NCBI RefSeq assembly: GCF_014764385.1
Contig: NZ_CP061714.1
Coordinates: 2,294,001-2,358,000 of the forward strand
Direction: 5' to 3'
DNA: 64,000 nt
DNA from: Luteimonas sp. MC1825
GTDB lineage: Bacteria > Pseudomonadota > Gammaproteobacteria > Xanthomonadales > Xanthomonadaceae
Positions 28,997 through 39,222 of the stretch are shown piece after piece. Under the pieces are notes generated by a model. It was not told the DNA's origin, did no database searches, and worked only from the letters and a program-made list of their open reading frames with translations. The position numbers and the translations under genes were made by a program. Numbering within the stretch: the stretch's first letter is position 1; every line of letters begins with the position of its first letter.

Positions 28997-30081
28997 CAGC
29001 GCACCTTCAACGTGGCGAGGCCGACAAGCACCAGCACCACCGAGATGATCCAGAAACGCACGATCACGCGCGGCTCGGGCCAGCCCTTGAGCTCGAAGTG
29101 GTGGTGGATGGGCGCCATGCGGAACACGCGCTTGCCGGTGAGCTTGAACGACGCCACCTGGATCATCACCGACAGCGTCTCGATGACGAAGATGCCGCCC
29201 ATGATCACCAGCACCAGCTCCTGGCGCACGATCACCGCGATGCAGCCGAGCACCGCGCCCAGCGCCAGCGCGCCGATGTCGCCCATGAACACCATGGCCG
29301 GATAGGTGTTGAACCACAGGAAGCCCAGCCCCGCCCCGGCGATCGCGGCGCAGATGATCACCAGCTCGCCGGCACCGGGCACGCGCGGGATCTGCAGGTA
29401 CTCGGAGAACTGCGCATGGCCCGACGCGTACGCGAACACGCCCAGCGCGCAGGCCACCAGCACCGTCGGCATGATCGCCAGGCCGTCGAGGCCGTCGGTC
29501 AGGTTGACCGCGTTGGAAAAGCCGACGATCCAGAAGTAGGCGATCGCCACGAAGCCCACGCCGGCCAGCGGCAGCGCGATCGACTTGAAGAACGGCACGT
29601 AGAACGTGGTGGCGGCCGGCACGTCGGCGTACAGCCACAGGTACAGCGCCGCGGCCAGGCCGAACACCGACTGCGCGGCATACTTCCAGCGCGACTTCAG
29701 GCCATTGGGGTCGCGCCTGACGATCTTGATCCAGTCGTCGTACCAGCCGATGGCGCCGAAGGCCACCATCACGCCCAGCACCACCCACACGTACTTGTTG
29801 CGCAGGTCGCCCCACAGCAGCACCGATGCCAGCACCGTGACCAGGATCAGCGCCCCGCCCATGGTCGGCGTGCCGGCCTTGGAGAAGTGCGTCTGCGGGC
29901 CGTCGCTGCGGATCGGCTGGCCACCCTTGTACTGCGCGAGCTTGCGGATCACCGCCGGGCCCCACCACAGCGACAGCAGCAGCGAGGTCAGCGCCGCCAG
30001 GATGCCGCGGAAGGTCAGGTAGCCGAACAGCCCGAACAGGCCTTCGAGCTGCTGCAGCCAGCGGGAGAGTTCAAGCAGCAT
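28996..30081 (-). CDS. mraY: Phospho-N-acetylmuramoyl-pentapeptide transferase
   Basis: A 361-residue polytopic enzyme that transfers phospho-MurNAc-pentapeptide to undecaprenyl phosphate, making lipid I. It has about ten transmembrane helices, the cytoplasmic loop [10 protein letters not shown], the catalytic aspartates in [19 protein letters not shown], and the [13 protein letters not shown] motif near the C-terminus. The length equals the family norm (about 360). ATG 30081 overlaps the murF end by 11 nt, and its stop touches the ftsW start. murD would normally follow and does not. Confidence 0.97.
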   Translation of the reverse strand: MLLELSRWLQQLEGLFGLFGYLTFRGILAALTSLLLSLWWGPAVIRKLAQYKGGQPIRSDGPQTHFSKAGTPTMGGALILVTVLASVLLWGDLRNKYVWVVLGVMVAFGAIGWYDDWIKIVRRDPNGLKSRWKYAAQSVFGLAAALYLWLYADVPAATTFYVPFFKSIALPLAGVGFVAIAYFWIVGFSNAVNLTDGLDGLAIMPTVLVACALGVFAYASGHAQFSEYLQIPRVPGAGELVIICAAIAGAGLGFLWFNTYPAMVFMGDIGALALGAVLGCIAVIVRQELVLVIMGGIFVIETLSVMIQVASFKLTGKRVFRMAPIHHHFELKGWPEPRVIVRFWIISVVLVLVGLATLKVR

Positions 30082-31459
30082 GGGTGTCGTCCTTGGTCAG
30101 CAGCGCGGCAACCACGCGATCCATCGCGCTGCCGCGCGACCCTTTCACCAGAATCGTCGGCGCCGCCGTCGCCGGCGTGGCCGCGGCCAGCGCGGTGGCC
30201 AGTGCCGCGGCCAGTTCGGCATGTGAGCCGAACACCGCAGCGCCCGGGCCGAACGCCTCGGCCGCGACCGCGCTCAGCGCGCCGTGCGCGTACAGCCGCG
30301 CCACGCCGGCATCGCGCGCGCGGCGGCCGGCGGCCTCGTGCAGCGCCATGGCGTCGGCACCAAGCTCGCGCATGTCACCCAGCACCAGCCAGCCCTCGCC
30401 CGGCGCCGCAGCGAGGATGTCGATGGCCGCGGCCAGCGAGCCTGGATTGGCGTTGTAGCTGTCGTCGACCAGCCAGGCACCGCCGGGCAAGCGATGGCGC
30501 ACCAGGCGCCCCGCGACCGGCTCCACGCCGGCAAGGCCGGCGGCGATCGCGTCCAGCCCCGCGCCGCACGCCAGCGCCAGCGCAGCGGCGGCGAGCGCGT
30601 TGGCCACGTTGTGGCGGCCCGGCAGCGGCAGCGACACGGCGATCTCGCCTTCGCGCGCCACCAGCACGAACGCGCTGCCGTCCTCGCGCAGCACCACGTC
30701 GCGTGCGCGCACGTCGGCGCGCGCGTCGAAGCCGAAGCGCAGCAGGCGGCGGCCGTGGGCGCGCTCGGCGAAATAGGGTTCGAACGCGTCGTCGGCATTG
30801 AGCACCGCGGTGCCGTCATCGGGCAGCGCGTCGTAGATCGCGGCCTTGGTGTCGGCCACGCCAAGCAGGCTGCCCATGCGCTCGAGGTGCGCGGGCGCGA
30901 CGTTGTTCACCACCGCCACCCGCGGCCGCGCGATGGCGGTCAGGTAGGCGATGTCGCCGGGCTGGCCGGCGCCCATCTCGTAGATGGCGAACTCGGCGTC
31001 GTCGGGCGCATCGATCACCGCCAGTGGCAGGCCGATCTCGTTGTTGCGGTTGCCCGGGTTGCAGTACGTGCGTCCGCAGCGCGACAGGATCGGCAGCAGC
31101 AGCTGCTTGACGCTGGTCTTGCCGTTGCTGCCGGTGATCGCGACCACCTGCGTGCTGCGCTGCGCCTGCAGCGCGGCGGCCAGCGACCCGAGCGCGGCCA
31201 CGGTGTCGGCCACGACCACCTGCGGCAGCGGCGCGTCCACGCGGCGCGACACCAGCGCCGCGAGTGCGCCCGCGGCGGCGGCGGCGGCGACATGGTCGTG
31301 GCCGTCGAAGGTGTCACCGGCGATCGCGACAAACAGCGTGGCAGCGGAGTCGGCGCGCAGGCCGCGGGAATCGGTGACCACGGCATCGACCACGATGTCC
31401 TCGCCGTCGAGGCGACCGTTGCACGCCTGGGCGATGCGCGACAGGGACAGCGGCTTCAT
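30071..31459 (-). CDS. murF: UDP-MurNAc-tripeptide--D-alanyl-D-alanine ligase
   Basis: A 462-residue Mur ligase attaching D-Ala-D-Ala to the UDP-MurNAc tripeptide. The P-loop GSNGKTS is at 110-116, the [12 protein letters not shown] signature follows, and the C-terminal domain has DDSYNANP with the conserved asparagines. The 4-nt overlap with murE and 11-nt overlap with mraY put it in the continuous coupled block. Its substrate D-Ala-D-Ala comes from ddlB in the same cluster. Confidence 0.96.
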   Translation of the reverse strand: MKPLSLSRIAQACNGRLDGEDIVVDAVVTDSRGLRADSAATLFVAIAGDTFDGHDHVAAAAAAGALAALVSRRVDAPLPQVVVADTVAALGSLAAALQAQRSTQVVAITGSNGKTSVKQLLLPILSRCGRTYCNPGNRNNEIGLPLAVIDAPDDAEFAIYEMGAGQPGDIAYLTAIARPRVAVVNNVAPAHLERMGSLLGVADTKAAIYDALPDDGTAVLNADDAFEPYFAERAHGRRLLRFGFDARADVRARDVVLREDGSAFVLVAREGEIAVSLPLPGRHNVANALAAAALALACGAGLDAIAAGLAGVEPVAGRLVRHRLPGGAWLVDDSYNANPGSLAAAIDILAAAPGEGWLVLGDMRELGADAMALHEAAGRRARDAGVARLYAHGALSAVAAEAFGPGAAVFGSHAELAAALATALAAATPATAAPTILVKGSRGSAMDRVVAALLTKDDTHAA

Positions 31460-32931
31460 GCCCGGGCCTCCAGCGCGCGACGCGCGACGTCGCTGTCGTC
31501 GAAGGGATGGCGCACGCCGGCAATCTCCTGGCAGGGCTCGTGGCCCTTGCCGGCGACCAGCACGATGTCGCCCTCGCCCGCCGCGCCCACGGCGCGCGTG
31601 ATCGCCGCGGCGCGGTCGCGCAGCACGGTCGCCGCGGCCGGATTGCGCAGGCCGGCGAGGATCTCCTTGACGATCACGTCGCCATCCTCGTTGCGCGGGT
31701 TGTCGTCGGTGACGAACACGATCTCGGCGCCGGCTTCCGCGATCGCCGCCATCTGCGGGCGCTTGCCGCGGTCGCGCTCGCCGCCGCAGCCGAACACGCA
31801 GGCGATGCGGCCGCTGGCGTGCGCGCGCAGGCTGGCCAGCGCCTGCTGCAGCGCGTCGGGCGTGTGTGCGTAGTCCACCACCACCAGCGGCTGGCCGGCG
31901 CTGCCACCGAGGCGGTTCATGCGCCCGGCGATCGGCTGCAGCTGTGCCAGCACGCGCGCGATGTCGGCGATGCCGACCTGCTGCGCGTGCAGCACGCCTG
32001 CGACCGCCAGCAGGTTGTCGACATTGAAGCGGCCGAGCAGCGGCGAACGCACCTTGGCGGCGTGGCCGTCGATGGTGAGCGTGAAGCCGATCCCGGCGGC
32101 GTCGAGCACGGTGTGCGCGGCCGACACCGTGGCGCCATCCGCAGCGCGCGCGCTGGTGCCGACGCGCTGCAGGCTGGCCGGCAGCGTGGCGAACAGCGCG
32201 CGCCCGTGGTCGTCATCCAGGTTGACCACCGCCGCGGCAAGTCCCGGCGTCGCGAACAGGCGCGCCTTGGCGGCACCGTAGCTGGCCATGTCGCCGTGGT
32301 AGTCGAGGTGGTCGCGGGTGAGGTTGGTGAACACGCCGAGCTGGAACCGCACGGCGTCGACGCGGCCCTGGTCGAGCGCGTGCGAGCTGACTTCCATCGC
32401 CACCGCGTCCGCACCGGCATCGCGCAGGTCCGCCAGCAGCGCGTGCGTCTGCAGCACCAGCGGCGTGGTGAAGCCGGTGGCGCGCACGTCGCCGTGCAGG
32501 CCGGCGCCGAGCGTGCCGATGGTGCCGGCGCGGCGGCCGAGCAGCTCCCAGGCCTGCGCCAGCAGCTGCACGGTGGAGGTCTTGCCGTTGGTGCCGGTCA
32601 CGCCGACGGTGGTCATCGCCGCAGACGGTCGGCCGTGGAATTCATGCGCCATCGCGCCCATGCGCGCACGCAGGCCGGGCACCGCGATGGCGGCGGCCGG
32701 TGGCGCCGGCACATCGGCCGGCACCGGCGGCTCGAACAGCACCGCCGCCGCACCATCGGCCAACGCCTGGGCGGCGAAATGCAGGCCGTGGGTGCCGAAG
32801 CCGCCGATCGCGACGAAGGCGTCACCGGCGCGCAGCGCGCGACTGTCCTGCACCAGGCCCGACACCTCGAGCGTCGCCGGCACGGCGGCAATGTCGGGCA
32901 GCAGCGCGGCGAGTGGCATGCGCCGGCTCAT
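31456..32931 (-). CDS. murE: UDP-MurNAc-L-Ala-D-Glu--meso-diaminopimelate ligase
   Basis: A 491-residue Mur ligase adding the third amino acid of the stem peptide. The P-loop GTNGKTST is at 113-120. The specificity motif DNPR appears in TDDNPRNED, which indicates meso-diaminopimelate rather than lysine. A C-terminal GKGHEPCQE completes the family pattern. The start at ATG 32931 overlaps the ftsI stop by 4 nt. The length is normal. Confidence 0.96.
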   Translation of the reverse strand: MSRRMPLAALLPDIAAVPATLEVSGLVQDSRALRAGDAFVAIGGFGTHGLHFAAQALADGAAAVLFEPPVPADVPAPPAAAIAVPGLRARMGAMAHEFHGRPSAAMTTVGVTGTNGKTSTVQLLAQAWELLGRRAGTIGTLGAGLHGDVRATGFTTPLVLQTHALLADLRDAGADAVAMEVSSHALDQGRVDAVRFQLGVFTNLTRDHLDYHGDMASYGAAKARLFATPGLAAAVVNLDDDHGRALFATLPASLQRVGTSARAADGATVSAAHTVLDAAGIGFTLTIDGHAAKVRSPLLGRFNVDNLLAVAGVLHAQQVGIADIARVLAQLQPIAGRMNRLGGSAGQPLVVVDYAHTPDALQQALASLRAHASGRIACVFGCGGERDRGKRPQMAAIAEAGAEIVFVTDDNPRNEDGDVIVKEILAGLRNPAAATVLRDRAAAITRAVGAAGEGDIVLVAGKGHEPCQEIAGVRHPFDDSDVARRALEARA

Positions 32932-34784
32932 GGGCGTGCTCCCGCGGTGGCCGCGGTGGCGACTGCGGGCGCCGCGACTGCGGGCGCCGCGGCCGCGGGC
33001 ACGGTGGCAACAGCCCCCGGGCGCCGCGCGTTCGCCGCCTGGGCCTTGGCCTGGTCCTTGGCCTGCGCGGCCAGCCAGGTGTCGATGTCATCCGGCGGGA
33101 CGTCCATCAGGCGCAGCGCGCCGTCCATGACGCGCTGGAACACCGGCGCCGAGACCGCGCCGCCGCCGTACACGCCGCGCGTGGTGTCGGGATCGTCGAT
33201 CACCACCGCCATCGAGAAGCGCGGGTTGTCCACCGGCACCAGGCCGGCGAAGAAGGCGACGTAGCGGCGCGCGTAGCCGCCACCCGACGCCTTGCGCGCG
33301 GTGCCGGTCTTGCCGGCCACGTGGTAGCCGAGGATCGCCGCGCGGGTGGCGGTGCCACCGGGCTCGGTGACGGTCTGCATCATGCGCACCACCTGGTCGG
33401 CGATGTCGGAATCCAGTACCTGCACCGCCTCGCCGCCCTGCCCCTTGACCAGGGTCGGGGTCATGGCGCGGCCGTGGTTGCCGAGCGTGGCGTAGGAATG
33501 CGCGATCTGCAGCGGCGTGGCCGACAGGCCGTAGCCGTAGGACATGGTCTGCTTGCTGGTGCCGCTCCAGCCGCCCGGCGGCGGCAACAGGCCGGCGGCC
33601 TCGCCCGGGAAGCCGCTGCCGGTGCTCTTGCCATAGCCCATGCGCGACAGGAACGCGTGGAAGTCCTTGTCGGGCATGCGCTGCACGATCCGCGCCACGC
33701 CCACGTTGGAGCTCTTGGTGAGCACGCCGGTGGTGTCGAGCACGCCGTAGTTGCGGAAGTCGCTGGTGCGGTAGCGGCCATTCGGGATCCAGCCGGGGCT
33801 GGTGTCGAACTGCGTGTCGACGCTGATCACACCGGCCTCCAGGCCGGCGGCGACGGTCAGCGGCTTGATCGTGGAGCCCGGCTCGATCAGGTCGGTCACC
33901 GCGCGGTTGCGGCGCGCATCGCGGTGCTCGCCGGTGACCGCGTTCGGGTTGAAGGTGGGCAGGTTGGCCATGGCGAGGATCTCGCCGGTGGCGACGTCCA
34001 GCACCACCACCGAACCGGCACTGGCACCGGTTTCCAGCAGCGCGCGGCGCAGCTCGCGATGCGCGAGGTACTGGATGCGGCGGTCGATGCTGAGCACCAG
34101 GTCCTTGCCCGGCTGCGCGGCGCGCACCAGGTCGACGTTCTCGACGATGCGGCCGCGGCGGTCGCGGATCACCTTCTGCGCGCCCGGCGTGCCACGCAGC
34201 CAGTCGTCGAACGCCAGCTCCACGCCTTCCTGGCCGAGGTCGTCGATGTTGGTGAAGCCGAGCACGTGTGCCAGCGCCTCGCCCTGCGGATAGAAGCGGC
34301 GGAACTCGCGCTGCGAGAACACGCCGGGAATCTTGCGCGCGAGGATCTTTTCGGCGGCGGCCGGATTGATGCGGCGCTGCAGGTAGACGAATTCCTTGTC
34401 GGCGCGCTGCGCCAGTTTGCGCTCCAGCTCGTCCAGCGGCACGCCCAATGCTTCGGCCAATTCAGGCAGGCGCGCGGGCGACTTCAGCAGTTCCTGCGGG
34501 TTGCCCCACACGGTGTCTACCGGCGACGACACCGCGAGCGGCTCGCCGTTGCGGTCGGTGATCATGCCGCGCGAGGTCGGGATCGGGATCTCGCGCAGGA
34601 AGCGCGAATCGGCCTTCTGCTGGTAGTAGGCGTTGTCGACCAGCTGCAGATCGACGGCGCGCGCCACCAGCGCCAGCGCGCACAGGCCCAGGCCACCGGC
34701 GACGATCTTCAGGCGGCCGCGCAGGTCGAAGCGTGCGCGGCCGCGGGGCTTGGTGACGCCGTTGCGGTCCTTGCCGAACTTCAT
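32928..34784 (-). CDS. ftsI: Septal peptidoglycan transpeptidase FtsI (PBP3)
   Basis: A 618-residue class B penicillin-binding protein that crosslinks septal peptidoglycan with FtsW. It has a short cytoplasmic N-terminus, a transmembrane helix near residues 28-46, a pedestal domain, and a transpeptidase domain with all three motifs: SxxK at 304-307 (STIK), SxN at 358-360 and KTGT at 492-495. The last ~35 residues form an alanine/proline-rich tail with repeats of VAAPAVA type. It overlaps ftsL and murE by 4 nt each. Confidence 0.96.
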   Translation of the reverse strand: MKFGKDRNGVTKPRGRARFDLRGRLKIVAGGLGLCALALVARAVDLQLVDNAYYQQKADSRFLREIPIPTSRGMITDRNGEPLAVSSPVDTVWGNPQELLKSPARLPELAEALGVPLDELERKLAQRADKEFVYLQRRINPAAAEKILARKIPGVFSQREFRRFYPQGEALAHVLGFTNIDDLGQEGVELAFDDWLRGTPGAQKVIRDRRGRIVENVDLVRAAQPGKDLVLSIDRRIQYLAHRELRRALLETGASAGSVVVLDVATGEILAMANLPTFNPNAVTGEHRDARRNRAVTDLIEPGSTIKPLTVAAGLEAGVISVDTQFDTSPGWIPNGRYRTSDFRNYGVLDTTGVLTKSSNVGVARIVQRMPDKDFHAFLSRMGYGKSTGSGFPGEAAGLLPPPGGWSGTSKQTMSYGYGLSATPLQIAHSYATLGNHGRAMTPTLVKGQGGEAVQVLDSDIADQVVRMMQTVTEPGGTATRAAILGYHVAGKTGTARKASGGGYARRYVAFFAGLVPVDNPRFSMAVVIDDPDTTRGVYGGGAVSAPVFQRVMDGALRLMDVPPDDIDTWLAAQAKDQAKAQAANARRPGAVATVPAAAAPAVAAPAVATAATAGARP

Positions 34785-35044
34785 GGCCGCACCACCACGA
34801 TCTCGCCCGCCTCGGGGAACTTCATGCCCAGGCGGGTGCGCGCGACCTGGTCGACGCGGTTGCTTTCAGCCCACGTGGCCTGCTCGAGCTGCAGGCGGCC
34901 GAAGTCGATGTTGAGTTCGTCGCGCGCGCGCTCCAGGCGCGTCAGCTCGACGAACAGCTGGCGGTGGCGGTGGCGCGCGTGCACCACGCCGATCGCCGAC
35001 ACCACCGAGGCCGCCAGCAGCACGATCACCAGGAAGCGGGTCAC
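34781..35044 (-). CDS. ftsL: Cell division protein FtsL
   Basis: An 87-residue bitopic protein: one N-terminal transmembrane helix (about 3-20, [18 protein letters not shown]) followed by a periplasmic coiled coil with the leucine-zipper-like [26 protein letters not shown]. It pairs with FtsB and activates FtsWI. Divergent sequence is usual for FtsL; size, topology and position between rsmH and ftsI make the call. It overlaps both neighbours by 4 nt. Confidence 0.92.
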   Translation of the reverse strand: MTRFLVIVLLAASVVSAIGVVHARHRHRQLFVELTRLERARDELNIDFGRLQLEQATWAESNRVDQVARTRLGMKFPEAGEIVVVRP

Positions 35045-35997
35045 GGCCGCGCCTCCAGCTTCTCGGCCACGCGCAGCACCGCGCTGCGTGCGCGCGGGTT
35101 GGCGGCAAGCTCGGCCGTCGTCGCCTTGGTGGCGCCACCGATCTCGCGCAGCCCGGGCACGAATGCTTCAGGCTCGGGCAGCCGACGGTTGCCCGCCGGC
35201 GCCCTGGCATGGCCCGCGATGAAGCGCTTGGCGATGCGGTCTTCGAGCGAATGGAAGCTGATCACCGCCAGACGCCCGCCGGGCCTGAGCGCGGCGAACG
35301 CGGCGTCCAGGCCGTCTTCCAGGTCACCGAGCTCGCGGTTGATGTGGATGCGGATCGCCTGGAACGAGCGCGTGGCCGGGTGGATCTCGTGCCGGCCGGG
35401 CTTGGGCCGCGGCATGACCGAGGCGATCAGTTCGGCCAGCTGCGCGGTGCGCAGCAGCGGCGCATCGGCGCGACGCTCGACGATGGCGCGCGCGATGCGC
35501 CGGCTCAGGCGCTCGTCGCCGTAGGTCCACAGCACGTCGGCGATCTCGTCGGCCGTGGCGCGCGCCAGCCACTGCGCCGCGCTCTCGCCGCTGTCGGGAT
35601 CCATGCGCATGTCGAGCGGGCCGTCACGACCGAAGCTGAAGCCGCGCTCGGCGACGTCGAGCTGCGGCGAGGACACGCCGAGGTCGAACAGCACGCCGTC
35701 CAGGCCGGCGGCCACGGCGTCCCAGCGGCCGAGGTCCGCGAAGCTGCCGCGGCGGATCGCCACGCGCGGGTCCGCGCCGAACTCGCGTTCGGCGACGGTG
35801 ATCGCGTCGGGATCCTTGTCCATCAGCAGCAGCCTGCCCTGCGGTCCGAGTGCCTCGAGCACGCCCCGGGCGTGCCCGCCGCGGCCGAACGTGCCATCCA
35901 GGTACGTCCCGTCCCCACGCACGTGCAGCCCTTCCATGACCTGCGAATACAGAACCGGAAGGTGCGCGGAGCGGCGATCCGCGGCACCCGCGGTCAC
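35041..35997 (-). CDS. rsmH: 16S rRNA (cytosine(1402)-N(4))-methyltransferase RsmH
   Basis: A 318-residue SAM methyltransferase (MraW) acting on C1402 of 16S rRNA in the decoding centre. It starts near [13 protein letters not shown], with [14 protein letters not shown] (36-49) as motif [13 protein letters not shown] as the active-site region, and [12 protein letters not shown] toward the C-terminus. The 4-nt overlaps with mraZ and ftsL are typical of this locus. Confidence 0.96.
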   Translation of the reverse strand: MTAGAADRRSAHLPVLYSQVMEGLHVRGDGTYLDGTFGRGGHARGVLEALGPQGRLLLMDKDPDAITVAEREFGADPRVAIRRGSFADLGRWDAVAAGLDGVLFDLGVSSPQLDVAERGFSFGRDGPLDMRMDPDSGESAAQWLARATADEIADVLWTYGDERLSRRIARAIVERRADAPLLRTAQLAELIASVMPRPKPGRHEIHPATRSFQAIRIHINRELGDLEDGLDAAFAALRPGGRLAVISFHSLEDRIAKRFIAGHARAPAGNRRLPEPEAFVPGLREIGGATKATTAELAANPRARSAVLRVAEKLEARP

Positions 35998-36440
35998 AAC
36001 AGCAGCCCGACCAGGTCGTCGCCGAGGTCGCCGTCCCCGAGGGTCCGTTCGATCTGCTCGCGATGCGCCTGCTCACTCCAGAGCTCGAACTTGTCGCCCA
36101 TGCCAAGCAGCACGGCGTGTTTTTCAATCCCGATCGCCTTGCGGTGGCTGGCCGGGATGGAAATCCGGCCGTTGCCGTCGGGCTCGACGATCGCCGCGGC
36201 GCCGACCAGCTTCAGCTGCAGCTCGCGGTTGGTCCTGCGGACCTTGGACAACCCGTTCACCTGGTCGCGCACGCGCTCCCACTGGGCGAACGGATACAGG
36301 TACAGGCAACCCTTTTCGAAGGGGTTGTACGTGACCACCAGGCGGTTCGCGCACGCGGACGCGACAAGGTCCCGGTAGCTGGTGGGGATCGCCAGCCGGC
36401 CCTTGTCATCGATCGTGATGGCGGTCTCGCCCTGGAACAC
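35994..36440 (-). CDS. mraZ: Transcriptional regulator MraZ
   Basis: A 148-residue protein with two SpoVT-AbrB-like halves: [22 protein letters not shown] near the N-terminus and [18 protein letters not shown] in the middle. MraZ forms a ring-shaped oligomer, binds tandem TGG repeats in its own promoter and controls the dcw operon. GTG 36440 gives the canonical start (M)FQGETAI; a GGAG lies 11 nt upstream. The frame is open to 36551, across the promoter, so upstream starts are unlikely. Four MraZ-type repeats lie at 36489-36523. Confidence 0.93.
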   Translation of the reverse strand: MFQGETAITIDDKGRLAIPTSYRDLVASACANRLVVTYNPFEKGCLYLYPFAQWERVRDQVNGLSKVRRTNRELQLKLVGAAAIVEPDGNGRISIPASHRKAIGIEKHAVLLGMGDKFELWSEQAHREQIERTLGDGDLGDDLVGLLL

Positions 36441-36488
36441 GTTGCCTGTCACTCCATGCCCGTCTGCGGCGGGCTTCATGCGCAGGAA

Positions 36489-36523
36489 AACCACGAATAT
36501 CCATGTCTTCCCACGTGTGGCCA
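36489..36523 (-). promoter_or_regulatory. MraZ operator: four TGGNN repeats at 10-nt spacing
   Basis: On the minus strand TGGCC (36523-36519), TGGGA (36513-36509), TGGAT (36503-36499) and TGGTT (36493-36489) are each separated by exactly 5 nt. This is the arrangement known for MraZ boxes, which usually have three repeats. The first repeat shares a base with the -10 element and the others cover the expected transcription start and leader, so bound MraZ should repress. Confidence 0.85.
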
Positions 36524-36551
36524 CCTTAGGAGCGGCCACAACCCTTGTCAA
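36523..36551 (-). promoter_or_regulatory. Pmra: sigma-70 promoter of the dcw operon
   Basis: On the minus strand a perfect -35 TTGACA (36551-36546) and -10 TAAGGT (36528-36523) are separated by 17 nt. Transcription would begin near 36516, giving a leader of about 76 nt before the mraZ GTG. With no gap of note until ftsA, this could drive mraZ through ftsA and perhaps beyond. Confidence 0.85.
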
Positions 36552-36751
36552 CAGCCTGGAGTGACGAATTTCATTAAGCAGGTCAAGGACTTGCGGCGAA
36601 CTTCAGAGACTTGTTCAAGGTTTATCCACAAGCTCCTGTTTAGTCTCAAATTTTGAGAATCGTGACGGTCTTCACGGAGTTTTTACATCTCGCCGGGGGC
36701 GCGCACGGACGTGCCCCGGAGCGCTGCTCCGGACAGTCGGTGGGAAAAGGT
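36552..36751. other. Intergenic region between Pmra and rnpB: DnaA box and palindrome
   Basis: This AT-richer gap upstream of Pmra contains a perfect DnaA-box consensus TTATCCACA at 36622-36630 (plus strand). It also holds a 15-nt perfect palindrome, TCTCAAA-T-TTTGAGA, at 36644-36658. Near the rnpB end lies a 7-bp hairpin CCGGAGC/GCTCCGG (36716-36732), without a T tract. No open reading frame of substance is present. The DnaA box could be chance or a regulatory site for dcw expression; a single box is not an origin. Confidence 0.5.
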
Positions 36752-37118
36752 GGCGGAGCCGGCCGATAAGCCGGGTTCTGTCGTGGACAGTCATTCCTCT
36801 AGGCGCATCGTCACCGATACGCTCAAGCAACCTACCCGGAGACACCGCGGGCCACGGCATTGTCTCCCTATTTGGTCTTGCTCCCGGTGGGGTTTGCCGT
36901 GCCGGCCTGTTGCCAGGCTCGCGGTGCGCTCTTACCGCACCATTTCACCCTTGCCACGCGCGTCTTGCGACGCCGTTCGGCGGTATCTTTCTGTTGCACT
37001 TTCCGTCGGCTCGCGCCGCCCAGGCGTTACCTGGCACCGTGCCCTGTGGAGCCCGGACTTTCCTCGGCACCCGGGTCCACCGAAGTGGTCCGGATGACGC
37101 GACTGTCTGGCCGACTCC
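36752..37118 (-). ncRNA. rnpB: RNase P RNA, bacterial type A
   Basis: The catalytic RNA of RNase P, about 367 nt, which matures tRNA 5' ends. Read on the minus strand, the conserved block GAGGAAAGTCCGGGCT lies at 37065-37050 near the 5' end and ACAGAACCCGGCTTATC at 36781-36765 near the 3' end. The terminal P1 helix can be formed by GCGGAGTCGGCC (5') with GGCCGGCTCCGC (3'), which sets the ends to within a few bases. A GAGAAT at 37134-37129 may be the -10. It lies just downstream of rsmI on the same strand, as in related genomes. Confidence 0.95.
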
Positions 37119-37158
37119 GCCGCGCGCATTCTCGCACGCCGCACGCCCGGTTCCGGTG

Positions 37159-37992
37159 CTAGCCGCCGTACAGGCTTTTCCTCGGCGCCCCGCTGATATC
37201 GGCAGCCACTTTCGCGGCGGTCGAGGGCGGCAGGTGCGCGGCGAGCTTCGCGTACAGCATCCGGCCTTGTGCCACCTTGGCGTCCGCGTCCTCGCCGACG
37301 CCCTCCACCACCAGCACGAACTCGCCCTTGCGCTGGTTGGCGTCGGCCTCGACCGTGGCATGCAGCTCGGCCAGGGAGCCATCGAGGATGGTCTCGAACA
37401 GCTTGGTCAGCTCGCGCGCCAGCACCGCGCGGCGCGCATCGCCGAACACCGCGCGCAGGTCGGCCAGCGATTCCACGATGCGGTGCGAGGACTCGTAGAA
37501 GATCAGCGTGCGCGGCTCGCCCGCCAGCTGCGCGAGGTGCTCGCGGCGCGCGCCCACCTTGGCTGGCAGGAAGCCTTCGAACACGAAGCGGTCGCTGGGC
37601 AGCCCGGCGGCACTCAGCGCGGCCACCAGCGCGCTCGGGCCGGGCACGGGGCTGACGCGGATGCCGGCGGCCCGTGCCGCGCGCACCAGCCTGTACCCAG
37701 GGTCGCTGACCAGCGGCGTGCCGGCATCGGACACCAGCGCCAGCGAATCGCCGGCCAGCAGGCGCGCCACCAGGCGCGTCGCCTGCTCGTCCTCGTTGTG
37801 CTCGTGCACCGCCAGCAGCGGGCGCTCGATGCCGAAGTGCGCGAGCAGGTGGCGGGTGTGGCGGGTGTCCTCGGCGCAGATCGCGTCCACCGCGCGCAGC
37901 GTGTCCAGCGCGCGCGGCGACATGTCGGCGAGGTTGCCGATCGGCGTGGCGACGATGTGGAGGGTTCCGGCGGAAGTCTGCATCGTGTCCAT
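37159..37992 (-). CDS. rsmI: 16S rRNA (cytidine(1402)-2'-O)-methyltransferase RsmI
   Basis: A 277-residue tetrapyrrole-methylase-fold enzyme that 2'-O-methylates C1402 of 16S rRNA, the same nucleotide modified by RsmH. It begins GTLHIVATPIGNLADMSPRALD with the SAM/phosphate motif and continues with CAEDTRHTRHLL, SDAGTPLVSDPG and VPGPSALVAALSAAG, all family signatures. ATG 37992 and ATG 37983 are both possible; neither has a good SD. It is divergent from lpoA, with 48 nt between them. Confidence 0.96.
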   Translation of the reverse strand: MDTMQTSAGTLHIVATPIGNLADMSPRALDTLRAVDAICAEDTRHTRHLLAHFGIERPLLAVHEHNEDEQATRLVARLLAGDSLALVSDAGTPLVSDPGYRLVRAARAAGIRVSPVPGPSALVAALSAAGLPSDRFVFEGFLPAKVGARREHLAQLAGEPRTLIFYESSHRIVESLADLRAVFGDARRAVLARELTKLFETILDGSLAELHATVEADANQRKGEFVLVVEGVGEDADAKVAQGRMLYAKLAAHLPPSTAAKVAADISGAPRKSLYGG

Positions 37993-38040
37993 GCGGGCGG
38001 GACGGTAGAATCCGGCCATTCTCGCAGCCGGGCAGCAACG

Positions 38041-39222
38041 ATGCGTCATTCTTGGAAGCAGGGACTCGCCGCCACCATCGCCAGCGTGGCGCTTGCCGGC
38101 TGCGCCGCGGTGCAGGTCAGCGCGCCGGCGGCGCCCGTCGAGGTCGTGCAGGACGCCCCGCGCAGCAGCCACTGGCAATACGACGCCAGCGGGCGGCCAG
38201 CCGCGGAGCGTGACGGCTACCGCCCGCCCAACAAGCTGGCGGTGCTGCTGCCACTCACCGGCAGCCTGGCCACCGCGTCCGCGCCGGTGCGCGACGGCCT
38301 GCTGGCCGGCTACTACGGCGAGCGCCGCCGCCGCCCGGACCTCGAGTTCTACGACACCGCCGGCACCGCGCAGGGCGCGGTCGCCGCCTACCAGCGCGCG
38401 ATCGCCGAAGGCGCCGACCAGGTGGTCGGCCCGCTCGGCCGCGACGAGGTGGACGCGGTGTTCGTGCAGACGGCGCCGACCGTGCCGCTGCTCGCGCTCA
38501 ACCGCGCCGGTACGCCGCCGCTGAACGCCGCCAGCTACGCGCTGGCACCCGAGGACGAAGGCCGCGGCGCGGCGGATTTCCTGGCCGCGCGCAACGCGCT
38601 GCGCGTGCTGGTGCTGAGCTCGGGCGATGACAGCGCGCGGCGCAGCATCGATGCCTTCACCACCCGCCTGCAGGCGCATGGCGGCAGCGTGGTGCAGCTG
38701 CTGGCGGTGGTCGGCGACGGACCCGCCGACATGACCGCGCTCATGCAGGGTGCGCTGCAGCGCGAGGGCGGCGTGGATGCGGTGTTCATGGCGCTGCGCG
38801 GGCCGCAGGCGCGGCTGGTCGCGCCCCAGGTCGCCGCCGCCGGGCTGGCCACGCGCCCGCGCGTGGCGACCTCGCAGATCATGTCGGGCACCGGCAAGGC
38901 CGGCGAGGATGCCGCGCTCGACGGCATCGCATTCCCGTCCGATGCCTGGTCGGTGACCGGCGTGCCGGGGCTGCCGTCCGCCGACAGCGTGGCCTCCTCG
39001 CTGCCCACCGCGCGCGGACCGGCGGCACGGCTGTTCGCGTTCGGCTACGACGCATGGCTGCTCACCGCCTACCTCGAGCACCTGGCCATGTCGCCCGAGG
39101 CCAGCGTGGGAAGCGCCAGCGGCACGCTGCGCATGGATGGCGATGGCAACGTGCTGCGTTCGCCGGCGTGGTCGACCTTCAGCGGCGGCAACGTGGTGCC
39201 GCTGGCCGGCGCCGGCGGTTGA
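38041..39222 (+). CDS. LpoA-like lipoprotein, penicillin-binding protein activator (short form)
   Basis: A 393-residue lipoprotein with lipobox LAGC (Cys21), so it should sit in the outer membrane. From about residue 64 ([29 protein letters not shown]) it is a periplasmic-binding-protein-like domain, the C-terminal domain of LpoA/YraM, which stimulates the transpeptidase PBP1A. The N-terminal TPR-like domain of enterobacterial LpoA (total about 680 residues) is absent. The rsmI-lpoA-yraN arrangement supports the family call. A TAGAAT at 38006-38011 may be the -10. Confidence 0.85.
   Translation: MRHSWKQGLAATIASVALAGCAAVQVSAPAAPVEVVQDAPRSSHWQYDASGRPAAERDGYRPPNKLAVLLPLTGSLATASAPVRDGLLAGYYGERRRRPDLEFYDTAGTAQGAVAAYQRAIAEGADQVVGPLGRDEVDAVFVQTAPTVPLLALNRAGTPPLNAASYALAPEDEGRGAADFLAARNALRVLVLSSGDDSARRSIDAFTTRLQAHGGSVVQLLAVVGDGPADMTALMQGALQREGGVDAVFMALRGPQARLVAPQVAAAGLATRPRVATSQIMSGTGKAGEDAALDGIAFPSDAWSVTGVPGLPSADSVASSLPTARGPAARLFAFGYDAWLLTAYLEHLAMSPEASVGSASGTLRMDGDGNVLRSPAWSTFSGGNVVPLAGAGG

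Noticed and set aside
27683-29968. A long minus-strand frame that might hide a murG fused upstream of ftsW
   Set aside because: The upstream part is an out-of-frame shadow of mraY; it contains no MurG motifs.
36716-36732. Hairpin CCGGAGC/GCTCCGG as a terminator of rnpB
   Set aside because: The stem is good but no T run follows on the minus strand, so I did not call a terminator.
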